A stretch of 5,200 nt of DNA from Oscillospiraceae bacterium (GTDB lineage: Bacteria > Bacillota > Clostridia > Oscillospirales > Acutalibacteraceae), in the NCBI GenBank assembly GCA_003517915.1, contig DOZQ01000141.1, positions 3,590 through 8,789 on the forward strand, read 5' to 3'. A program made the translations under genes and the position numbers. The notes beneath the pieces were generated by a model. That model saw only the letters and a list, made by a program, of their open reading frames with translations, was not told where the DNA came from and ran no database searches. Within the stretch, counting starts at the first letter, position 1; each line of letters begins with the position of its first letter. Positions 1-5,200 of the stretch are shown piece by piece.

Positions 1-15
1 GCCGATGGGTCACCA
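1..15 (+). tRNA. 3' end of a tRNA gene (partial, possibly tRNA-Lys)
   Basis: Only the last 15 bases are in the window. They read as the end of a T-stem (1-4), a 7-base acceptor strand ATGGGTC (5-11), discriminator A (12) and an encoded CCA (13-15). The implied 5' acceptor strand is GACCCAT, which resembles bacterial tRNA-Lys genes. Support comes from context: an intrinsic terminator begins only a few bases after the CCA, as is usual for a tRNA transcription unit. The rest of the cloverleaf, including the anticodon, lies to the left and cannot be seen, so the isotype is a guess. If it is a tRNA, it is also the classic attachment site for an integrative element, which fits the mobile-element gene to its right. 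Confidence 0.55.
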
Positions 16-20
16 CTCAA

Positions 21-55
21 AAAAACCGCTTAACCACTAGGGTTAAGCGGTTTTT
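21..55 (+). terminator. Bidirectional intrinsic terminator
   Basis: A perfect inverted repeat pairs AAAAACCGCTTAACC (21-35) with GGTTAAGCGGTTTTT (41-55) around the 5-base loop ACTAG (36-40). The GC-containing part is 10 bp and ends in five T on the + strand. On the - strand it also ends in a T run, so it can work both ways. On the + strand it would end the tRNA transcript. On the - strand it would stop transcription arriving from the replication ATPase gene, which lies more than 300 bases upstream of it on that strand. Confidence 0.88.
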
Positions 56-88
56 GCTTATCTGTTTTTAGCTCATATTTTTGATCTG

Positions 89-155
89 TAGACATCACTT
101 TAGACATCATTCGGGATTTTTAGACTGATTTTGGCTTGTAAGCAGACTTATAGAC
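89..155 (+). repeat. Cluster of TAGAC direct repeats
   Basis: TAGACATCA occurs twice, at 89-97 and 101-109, a spacing of 12 bases. TAGAC recurs at 121-125 and 151-155, with CAGAC at 143-147, so AGAC appears five times in 67 bases in the same orientation. The cluster sits about 75-140 bases from the putative tRNA 3' end. Repeats of this kind beside a tRNA can be arm-type sites for a tyrosine integrase, or iterons for an initiator protein. No integrase gene is visible in the window, so the role is inference. Confidence 0.45.
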
Positions 156-221
156 CTATTAATTCTTTACCGTTAAAAGCGCACAATAGCAACTTTGTTT
201 TTTTGTGATTAATCACCATTT

Positions 222-373
222 AACAGCACTCAGCGTACATAGCGTACGAGCCCGCTTAACGAAAGCATTTGTGGTTGTACGCTGCTGTTTTATCAAATCC
301 CAAACCGTACGACAAAGGGCACACAGAAAACCCGCAATAACATTGATATCCGGCGCTATGTCCGCTTTGTACG
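222..373. repeat. CGTAC/GTACG cluster with an imperfect inverted repeat
   Basis: CGTAC or its complement GTACG occurs at 234-238, 243-248 (CGTACG), 277-281, 306-311 (CGTACG) and 369-373. AGCGTAC is directly repeated at 232-238 and 241-247. AACAGC plus AGCGTAC (222-227 and 232-238) is matched in inverted orientation by GTACGCTGCTGTT at 277-289, apart from a 4-base insertion in the left arm, leaving a loop of about 38 bases. The set could be protein-binding repeats or a folded DNA site serving the neighbouring replication gene. There is no direct evidence for which. Confidence 0.4.
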
Positions 374-376
374 TTT

Positions 377-2203
377 TTAATAGGGCAGCTCATCCTCCTC
401 GGCGGTCAATAATTTTTCTATGTCCTCTTCGCTCACTTTATTCTTTTCATTTGTAAAATGTAGTATTTTTTCGTTACCTTCCCGCAGGTTGTTTAAATGT
501 ATCCCGGCCTCTTCTAAATTGCTCTTTACTTCCTTTAACCGCCGCACCAGCACATGTCCGGCTTTCGGAAAAAAGCGGTCTTTCGTGTTCACCCGTATAT
601 CCTCCGCAATGTCCTCTACTCTCTTTAATAATTCACTGGCGGTTCCCTTCCATTCGGTTTGATCCTCCATCAGTTTTATGATACATGACGCCACCGGATG
701 AGACTCTATCGCCGCTTCATTTTGCGCCGCACGGTTTTCCCTGAATTGCCTGAGAAACTTTTCGCCGCCCCCGTTTTCTACCGCTTCGGCGATAGCGTAG
801 CCCCACTCGTCAAAATCAGCCAGCCTTGTATGGACAGATAAATTCACATCGGGGCGTATCGCCATGGCGTTTGCCAATGTGTCAAACACAGCTCCCAGAA
901 GAGCGGGCCGCGCCGCTTCAAAATCATGAAGGATTTTCCCCATAGTCTGCCGGTCTGTCTCTGTGATGCGCTCCAGCTCAATGAGAACGGAGCGATCCAG
1001 CAAGTCGGGCCTTGTCGCCACATTGTTTATCCCGTTTATAGCCAGACATCGCTTATACTGAAATACAATATCATCGTCGTTTGAGTATAAAGCTCTTCGC
1101 ACGGTTCCCGCTCCCGTGACCGCTTTACATAGCTCGTCAGAAATTTCAGCGCTTATCCCCGACACGTTATCGAACGGGCAAAACAAATGCTTGTTGAGTG
1201 TCCTGATCAGTTCGCCCGTATCCTTCGGCAGCGTAAGCATCTCCAAGCCGCTCGGATCGATAAGAAGTTTTAGAAGCTGAAAACTGGTGCTTTTAGCGGC
1301 CCCTTTTTCGCCGTATATTATCAGGCACGGTTTAGGAATATCCGGAATAAAGCAGCTTACAACGTATATCAAAAAGAGCAGTTCACAGCCCGGTTTAACC
1401 CGGAAAAAGTTCAGAATATCGCGTATATCGCCTCCCGGGACAGGCATTACCTGCTCCGCCTGATGATTATATCGTCTGAATAAAATCCCGGGGTCATTGT
1501 CGATTTCAACCTTGCCGGACGATATTCTCACGGCTTCCCACTGCTCGTTGCACAGGTCATAATAGAAATTGCCGTCCCGCTCAGCCGTGCGCAGATTCAG
1601 CGAAATTTTTTCCCCGTCGAAAAGCGCTTGGGATTCAAGCACGGATACAGTCTGCGCCAGCGCCTCATTATTCAGCGGGCGGTTAAATTTTTTATAATAT
1701 GCCCGTGCAAGAAAATACTTGAAATTTTTGTCTTTTGTGACCCAAACCTCTCTGTGAGCATTGATGGGGATATAGGCAAACGGCTCCATATAGTCGTCAT
1801 GAAATAACGTCAGCCCCATTCCCCCTGTCAATTTCAGCAATTTTTCAGCCTGGGTACGTTTGCTCTCTTCCTCCTCTTCCTCGGCATAGTCTATGATTTC
1901 CCCCTGCCGCGCCTTAACTTTTAACAATGATATAATCTCGTTTATCGCTGACTGATCAAGCTCTTCTTCAAAGGTATTCGCGTAGGTTGCAGATAAAAAA
2001 TCGGGGAATTCGTCTCCTGCCAAATTAAAGATCTTGTCGTCACCGACCGCGACCAACTCGGCTCCCTGTTTATTTTTGCAGGGAATCATCTGCATCTCTT
2101 GTAAAAACTCATACGCTTTTATTACCTGCGGATCATCCATACCTTCCAGCTCCAATTCGTCGTTAATTTTTGTTATTTTCTTGATTTGCTCTAAGCGATT
2201 CAA
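377..2203 (-). CDS. Phage/mobile-element replication ATPase (AAA+/SF3-like, primase-helicase type)
   Basis: Likely the ATPase/helicase that unwinds DNA during replication of a phage, plasmid or integrative element. From the TTG start it is about 608 residues. Visible motifs are Walker A GEKGAAKST (298-306), a Walker B-like LFCPFDNV (340-347), a sensor-1-type LAINGINN (387-394) and an arginine-containing RPDLLDRS (398-405). The segment before Walker A (about residues 190-265, including NLRTAERDGNFYYDL) resembles the region preceding the ATPase in phage primase-like proteins. The C-terminus (about 520-580) looks like the winged-helix tail with a RRLKEVKSNLEEAGIHL-type segment. There is an acidic run at 108-113. 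I see no primase active site, so any primase or zinc-finger part may have been in the truncated upstream gene. Start: TTG at 2203 follows strong purine-rich sites and overlaps the upstream stop. ATG at 2140, with GGAG 9 bases before it, is an alternative. The frame stays open to 2500, but that part is antisense to the LRR repeats and is not believable protein. Confidence 0.8.
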   Translation of the reverse strand: MNRLEQIKKITKINDELELEGMDDPQVIKAYEFLQEMQMIPCKNKQGAELVAVGDDKIFNLAGDEFPDFLSATYANTFEEELDQSAINEIISLLKVKARQGEIIDYAEEEEEESKRTQAEKLLKLTGGMGLTLFHDDYMEPFAYIPINAHREVWVTKDKNFKYFLARAYYKKFNRPLNNEALAQTVSVLESQALFDGEKISLNLRTAERDGNFYYDLCNEQWEAVRISSGKVEIDNDPGILFRRYNHQAEQVMPVPGGDIRDILNFFRVKPGCELLFLIYVVSCFIPDIPKPCLIIYGEKGAAKSTSFQLLKLLIDPSGLEMLTLPKDTGELIRTLNKHLFCPFDNVSGISAEISDELCKAVTGAGTVRRALYSNDDDIVFQYKRCLAINGINNVATRPDLLDRSVLIELERITETDRQTMGKILHDFEAARPALLGAVFDTLANAMAIRPDVNLSVHTRLADFDEWGYAIAEAVENGGGEKFLRQFRENRAAQNEAAIESHPVASCIIKLMEDQTEWKGTASELLKRVEDIAEDIRVNTKDRFFPKAGHVLVRRLKEVKSNLEEAGIHLNNLREGNEKILHFTNEKNKVSEEDIEKLLTAEEDELPY

Positions 2204-2291
2204 TTTCCTCCATCCTTTCCTCTTTATAAAATTCAAGTTGCTCTTCAAGATTGTCGTCGTTGGAAAATGCATCCAGTATATATTCGAGCTC
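2163..2291 (-). pseudogene. C-terminal remnant of an upstream mobile-element gene
   Basis: In the frame ending with TAA at 2165-2163, about 41 codons read as a coherent acidic helical tail: LEYILDAF, then NDDNLEEQLEFYKEERMEEI, then ESLRANQENNKN and stop. The composition (Glu, Asp and Lys rich, no odd residues) looks like genuine protein, and the end overlaps the start of the replication ATPase gene by about 40 bases, as in a tight operon. Going upstream, the frame enters the DUF285 repeats at about 2291 and meets a stop at 2315-2313. The rest of the gene is therefore missing. In related elements the gene before this ATPase is often a primase or another replication gene, but 41 residues are too few to identify it. 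Confidence 0.62.
2207..2218 (-). promoter_or_regulatory. Ribosome binding site choosing the TTG start
   Basis: Read on the - strand, AAAGGATGGAGG precedes TTG at 2203. AAAGGA lies 9 bases before the TTG and GGAGG lies 3 bases before it. This is inside the coding end of the upstream gene remnant, implying translational coupling in the original operon. A second possible site, GGAG at 2150-2153, lies 9 bases before ATG 2140 in the same frame, so the true start is one of these two. Confidence 0.55.
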
Positions 2292-2765
2292 ATGTTTGAT
2301 AGTTGTTTGCGTCTAACGTCGCTTGATTTGAGTACTTTTGACACAAGCAATGTGACTGATATGAGCTGTATGTTTAACCGTTGTGTGAGCCTAACATCTC
2401 TTGACGTAAACAGTTTTGACACAGGCAATGTGACTAATATGGGCGACATGTTTATGGGTTGTTCACGTCTAACATCGCTCGACGTAAGCAATTTTGACAC
2501 AAGTAATGTGAGCAGTCTGAGCTATATGTTTGACGATTGTTCGAGTCTGAAATCGCTTGATGTAAGCAATTTTGACACAAGTAACGTAACGAATATGTAT
2601 AATATGTTTTACCGTTGTGCAAGTCTGACGTCCCTCGACCTAAGCAATTTTGACACGGGCAATGTGACTGATGTGAGAGGTATGTTTGAGTATTGTTTGA
2701 CTCTGACATCCCTTGATCTAAGCGGCGCTGATTTCAGCAAAGTTATCTCTGCTAATAGAAGGAAT
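2292..2765 (+). repeat. Six tandem 78-bp (26-codon) DUF285 repeat units
   Basis: Units begin with ATG TTT at 2292, 2370, 2448, 2526 and 2604 (78 bp each) and at 2682 (84 bp, diverged). The next ATG TTT at 2766 opens the tail. The most conserved DNA core, close to AGCAATTTTGACACAAGTAA, is nearly identical in units 3 and 4 and similar in unit 5. The last unit departs from the consensus (GADFSKVISANRRN). The antisense strand is also open in long frames, giving repeated SKLLxSxDVR-like peptides. Open frames on both strands are known for PARCEL-type DUF285 repeats. Confidence 0.9.
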
Positions 2766-2873
2766 ATGTTCACCTCCACTAACTCCAGTCTCATCGTTAC
2801 CGTCAAAGACGCGGCGGCACAGTCATTTATTCAGGCAAGGGGAATCCCTGTAACCAGAATCGTCATCGCATAG
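2292..2873 (+). pseudogene. 5'-truncated BspA-type/DUF285 leucine-rich repeat surface protein
   Basis: The + frame encodes six units with the pattern MFxxCxxLTSLDLSxFDTxNVTxM, then a 35-residue tail (VTVKDAAAQSFIQARG, ending RIVIA) and a stop at 2871-2873. This matches the DUF285 / BspA-type leucine-rich repeat family, also modelled as the 26-residue bacterial surface protein repeat. Such proteins are usually secreted or surface-anchored and take part in adhesion or host contact. Nothing of a signal peptide, N-terminal domain or start codon with a ribosome site is present: the frame continues to 2034, but that stretch is merely antisense to the replication gene. The C-terminus is intact, so this is the 3' part of a longer gene that lost its 5' end at 2291/2292. 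It converges with the SpoIID-like gene. Expression is doubtful unless the frame is read from an unseen promoter. Confidence 0.8.
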
Positions 2874-2928
2874 GCTTGTGCCTCGCTGTCTGTTTAAATC
2901 CAACCAACAGTGCAATAATCATAACAAA

Positions 2929-2953
2929 AGGGGCGGCTTTATCAGCCGCCCCT
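2929..2953 (-). terminator. Intrinsic terminator between convergent genes
   Basis: AGGGGCGGCT (2929-2938) pairs perfectly with AGCCGCCCCT (2944-2953) around a 5-base loop. On the - strand the stem is followed by TTTTGTTAT, so it is a good intrinsic terminator for the SpoIID-like gene, whose stop is about 75 bases upstream. On the + strand the T tract is poor (GCTATCTTGT), so it may end the LRR transcript only weakly. Confidence 0.85.
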
Positions 2954-2982
2954 GCTATCTTGTAAAAGCTTAAAAGTTGACC

Positions 2983-3011
2983 TGTCATTGCGAGCCCGAC
3001 CCGCAATCCCC
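2983..3011. repeat. CATTGCGAG-type dispersed palindromic repeat fragment
   Basis: The sequence TGTCATTGCGAG followed by CGCAATCCCC resembles the short intergenic palindromic repeats of the CATTGCGAG...GCAATC type seen in many unrelated bacteria. The stem is ATTGCG (2987-2992) with CGCAAT (3002-3007) and a 9-base loop. The usual element is longer, so this may be a shortened or diverged copy. It lies between the terminator and the SpoIID stop codon. A small + frame starting at 2977 arises from it and is not a gene. Confidence 0.5.
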
Positions 3012-3027
3012 AAAGGGAACCACATTA

Positions 3028-4737
3028 TTATCCTACTGTAGTCCCCGAATAATAATGAGCCAATATCTTTTTATAATCCCATCCCTGCCCCGCATAGGCG
3101 TTCGCGCCCACCTGACTCATGCCTACACCGTGGCCGTAGCCCTTGACATCAAACAAAAAACAGTCGCCCGCGGCATCATAGGTAACCTTAAAGGCCGGGG
3201 AGCGCAGAATCCCCTGCGAACCCGTGCGTGAAGGGACAAACAGATACGCACGCATATGCTCCCCCGTCACCGTTTTTTTGCCGCCCAGGCTCACCGATTT
3301 CGCATACAGGCCGTCAGCGCTATAGCTCACCTGAAACCAGTTGTTTTTATCTACGCCCGCCAAATCGACACCGTACTGATCCTTCACCCATTTCTGCACA
3401 TTCGCGGCAGAATAGGTTCGGGTGGAGCTGAATCCGCCTGCAGAGCTGTCGACTCCTGAATCTACACTCGACAGATAAGAAACCGTGCCGCCCCAAATAT
3501 CCTGGGAATTGGCCGTGCGCCCCGCTGAAATCGCAAAATATGTGGCGTTGCAGGCGTTCCCGCCGGATAATACCCTAAGCCCCTTAACCGCCGCCGTAGC
3601 TTCCTTAGCTCTGCCTCCGGGCGTTTTCATCGGCGCCGAGGGTACCCTGCCCGAATTCAGGCCGTTGTAGCACAGCCAGCTGTAAGCCGCCACCGCCTGC
3701 GCCTTAAGCGCCTCTATATGATATCCCGAGCCCATCTCCGCTTCAATTATCATCGCTAAGATATTCGTCGCGGTATCCTCCACTACTTTACCGGTATTAG
3801 AATTTTTCACCTTGATTTTAGCTTCTCCGGCCGGAGCAGCCGGGCTTTCCGCCGGAGATGACGCACCGGACTTATCTTCCCCACCAGTGGAATTCCCTGC
3901 GCTTTCACCGGCGGCGGGCGGTTCTCCCACGACCGCGCCGCCTCCACCCACAGGCGGAGAATCATTGTTTGTCTCTGCGGGTTCCCGCTCTCCCGAGGGC
4001 GCGGCCGGCTTAGATGATTGCGGCGTATTAGACTCAGGCTTGGTTTCCTCCCGAGATTCAGCTTCGGATTCGGGCGCGGATTCCTCCGGCGTATCCGAAG
4101 AGGCCCCTGAGCTTTCCTCAGACGAGGAGGCTGCAGCCGCGTCTTCCGAAGAAGAACTTTCCGTCGAAGCATCCTCCCGCACGATTTCTCTGGCCGCGCT
4201 CCAATCCTCAAGCAGGGTTACCACCGCTGCGTCGGCTTCCGCCGTATCTTTAAACGCGGCGTTTGCCGCAGTGCCGGTCAAAACCTGAAATACCGATATA
4301 AGTATTGCCAAAACAAGCGCCGCCGCAACCGATATCCTTGCGAAAACACGCTTGCCGGATTTACCCCGCAGCCCCGTAATTATGCGCCGCCAAAACCGGC
4401 TCGTATCTTCGGTAGTTTCCACGTCCTGCGAAGCGGTTTTTCCCTCGTCTGTGTCCGGCGCCGCTTCAATTACGGCCGCGGCGTCCACAGCAGGAGTAAC
4501 TTCCGGCACAAGCGGCGCTTCACCGCCGGCCTTCCCTTGTATCTCTTTTAAAATATCATCAATCGCCGGAGCCGGTGGCTGATTATGTAATAACTCCGCA
4601 TGCGCCTCAAAGGGTTTTGGATGCTCTTCCTCTGCGATTATAGGCATCGTCTCCCCTGCAAGTTTCTGTGAACTCCGCTCGGACTCGGCCTTTGCGTAGG
4701 CTATAATATCCAAAAGTTCTTTCTCTTTGGGATCCAT
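3028..4737 (-). CDS. SpoIID/LytB-domain membrane protein (peptidoglycan lytic transglycosylase-like)
   Basis: SpoIID-family enzymes cut peptidoglycan glycan strands with denuded MurNAc, and SpoIID itself acts in engulfment during sporulation. Counted from the GTG at 4746 (572 aa): residues 1-136 are acidic and Pro/Ala-rich, presumably cytoplasmic. One membrane helix lies at about 137-157 (ISVAAALVLAILISVF). About 190-305 is a Ser/Glu/Pro/Gly linker. The SpoIID domain spans about 315-570. Hallmarks include IIEAEMGSGYHIEALKAQAV with the likely catalytic Glu at 337, SAGRTANSQDIWGG (407-420), and the C-terminal GYGHGVGMSQVGANAYAGQG followed by YKKILAHYY. Classical SpoIID is about 340 aa with its membrane helix near the N-terminus, so this is much longer. 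Start: ATG 4737 (569 aa) has AGGTGA 5 bases upstream. GTG 4746, with AAGGA 3 bases upstream, is less well spaced. Whether this is true SpoIID or a paralogue is open: no spoIIIA, spoIIR or similar neighbour is visible. Confidence 0.9.
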   Translation of the reverse strand: MDPKEKELLDIIAYAKAESERSSQKLAGETMPIIAEEEHPKPFEAHAELLHNQPPAPAIDDILKEIQGKAGGEAPLVPEVTPAVDAAAVIEAAPDTDEGKTASQDVETTEDTSRFWRRIITGLRGKSGKRVFARISVAAALVLAILISVFQVLTGTAANAAFKDTAEADAAVVTLLEDWSAAREIVREDASTESSSSEDAAAASSSEESSGASSDTPEESAPESEAESREETKPESNTPQSSKPAAPSGEREPAETNNDSPPVGGGGAVVGEPPAAGESAGNSTGGEDKSGASSPAESPAAPAGEAKIKVKNSNTGKVVEDTATNILAMIIEAEMGSGYHIEALKAQAVAAYSWLCYNGLNSGRVPSAPMKTPGGRAKEATAAVKGLRVLSGGNACNATYFAISAGRTANSQDIWGGTVSYLSSVDSGVDSSAGGFSSTRTYSAANVQKWVKDQYGVDLAGVDKNNWFQVSYSADGLYAKSVSLGGKKTVTGEHMRAYLFVPSRTGSQGILRSPAFKVTYDAAGDCFLFDVKGYGHGVGMSQVGANAYAGQGWDYKKILAHYYSGTTVG

Positions 4738-4742
4738 ATACG

Positions 4743-4748
4743 TCACCT
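4743..4748 (-). promoter_or_regulatory. Ribosome binding site of the SpoIID-like gene
   Basis: On the - strand AGGTGA ends 5 bases before ATG 4737, an acceptable Shine-Dalgarno match to the AAGGAGGTGATCC complement in the nearby 16S tail. AAGGA (4750-4754) lies 3 bases before the in-frame GTG at 4746, which is too close for good initiation. This favours ATG 4737. I see no convincing sigma-A promoter in the 200-base spacer, so transcription could read through from the rRNA side or use a sporulation sigma factor. Confidence 0.6.
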
Positions 4749-4784
4749 GTCCTTATAATCATTACGTCATTTTTTCACAGTTCC

Positions 4785-4906
4785 GGGTAGGCGCGCTTGA
4801 ATTAGGCACGCCTCGTTCACCCTCGCTGCTCCGAAAAAATTCATTCCGGCTCTTAAATCGCCTGATTTGGAATTCTTCCAAATCTTTTTCTGGCGATTTC
4901 TTCGCC
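4785..4906 (-). other. Structured spacer RNA candidate between 16S and spoIID-like gene
   Basis: Read on the - strand, three foldings are visible. First, GGCGA (4906-4902) can pair with TCGCC (4896-4892). Alternatively AAATCGCC (4899-4892) pairs with GGCGATTT (4862-4855), enclosing a perfect 9-bp hairpin GATTTGGAA-GAA-TTCCAAATC (4884-4864). The first two are mutually exclusive. Further down, GGGT (4822-4819) and AGGCGTGC (4813-4806) pair with GCGCGCCT (4796-4789) and ACCC (4788-4785), with a 5-base bulge and 9-base loop. This stem contains a G-U pair that works only as - strand RNA, which suggests a transcript in the rRNA/spoIID direction. It could be a leader, a processed rRNA trailer, a small RNA or a dispersed repeat. 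No known RNA family is recognised. Confidence 0.4.
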
Positions 4907-4952
4907 GACAATCATTTTTTTGGGCTCGAGCGCTCGGCGCTTCTTATCTCCA

Positions 4953-5200
<248 letters not shown>

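Larger units (their letters stand above)
57..376. other. AT-rich intergenic region with short repeats, no gene
   Basis: About 320 bases lie between the tRNA terminator and the stop codon of the replication ATPase gene. I see no coding sequence with a ribosome site. The longest + frame that begins here is low-quality and runs into the antisense of the ATPase gene. A 25-codon - strand frame starting at ATG (about 107-109) ends inside the terminator and has no Shine-Dalgarno. The region does hold two separate clusters of short repeats, listed separately, so a recombination or replication site next to a tRNA is a reasonable but unproven reading. Confidence 0.5.

Noticed and set aside
32..109. 25-codon - strand frame (MSKVMSTDQKYELK) ending in the terminator
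   Set aside because: It has no ribosome site, no domain, and its stop lies inside the tRNA terminator stem.
2034..2291. Start of the + strand LRR frame reading MSSPTATNSAP
   Set aside because: This part is antisense to the replication ATPase and the upstream remnant, with a TTG start and no ribosome site, so it is not the natural N-terminus.
2292..2765. Possible CRISPR array (regular 78-bp repeats)
   Set aside because: The repeats are contiguous coding units without spacers, and the + frame gives a clear DUF285 protein.
2977..3231. 84-residue + strand frame beginning MTCHCEPDPQ
   Set aside because: The MTCHCE start is the typical by-product of a CATTGCGAG repeat, and the rest is antisense to the SpoIID domain.
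3807..4211. 134-residue - strand frame rich in Arg and Pro
   Set aside because: It is a frame-shifted reading of the same linker, and GC-rich Ser/Glu codons produce Arg/Pro-rich artefacts.
3812..4288. 158-residue + strand frame, Ser/Ala/Pro rich
   Set aside because: It is the antisense shadow of the low-complexity linker in the SpoIID-like gene and has no ribosome site of its own.
4738..4785. Possible sigma-A promoter for the SpoIID-like gene around GATTATAAGG
   Set aside because: There is no matching -35 box at correct spacing, and the -10 resemblance is weak.
4853..4915. 20-codon - strand frame starting MIVGEEIARKRF
   Set aside because: It has no Shine-Dalgarno and coincides with the self-pairing arms of the structured spacer, so RNA structure explains it better.

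Overview
The window looks like chromosome from a low-to-mid GC, Gram-positive, probably endospore-forming Clostridia, with Oscillospiraceae/Ruminococcaceae as the best guess. The evidence is a Firmicutes-like 16S 3' end with a full anti-Shine-Dalgarno, strong GGAGG-type ribosome sites, a SpoIID/LytB-domain protein, and a 26-residue BspA-type repeat gene. No taxonomic search was possible.

Layout, left to right. (1) Bases 1-15 look like the CCA-ending 3' tip of a tRNA on the + strand, most like tRNA-Lys, followed at once by a near-perfect hairpin terminator (21-55). (2) Bases 57-376 hold no credible gene but carry two clusters of short repeats: TAGAC direct repeats, and CGTAC/GTACG repeats that include an inverted repeat. 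(3) A mobile-element-type replication ATPase (AAA+/SF3-like, phage primase-helicase style) lies on the - strand, about 377-2203. It overlaps the last 41 or so codons of an upstream - strand gene, which is cut off at about 2291. (4) At that point sequence switches directly into six tandem 26-codon DUF285/BspA-type repeats plus an intact C-terminus on the + strand (2292-2873). This is a surface-protein gene with no 5' end. (5) A 10-bp GC-rich hairpin terminator separates it from (6) a 569-572 aa SpoIID/LytB-domain membrane protein on the - strand (3028-4737). This protein has an unusual cytoplasmic N-terminal extension and a long Ser/Glu/Pro linker. (7) Upstream of it is a strongly structured 120-base spacer, then (8) the 3' end of a 16S rRNA gene on the - strand (4955-5200, continuing outside). 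No 23S, 5S or tRNA follows the 16S.

The genes do not form one pathway. Bases 1 to about 2290 look like the end of an integrated or decayed mobile element next to a tRNA. Bases about 2292 to 5200 look like host chromosome. The most interesting points are the precise element/LRR-repeat junction at 2291/2292, which truncates a gene on each side, and the 16S gene followed by a structured spacer and spoIID instead of 23S. Either could be real rearrangement or an assembly join, and both need reads across them. I found no clear new multi-gene system.
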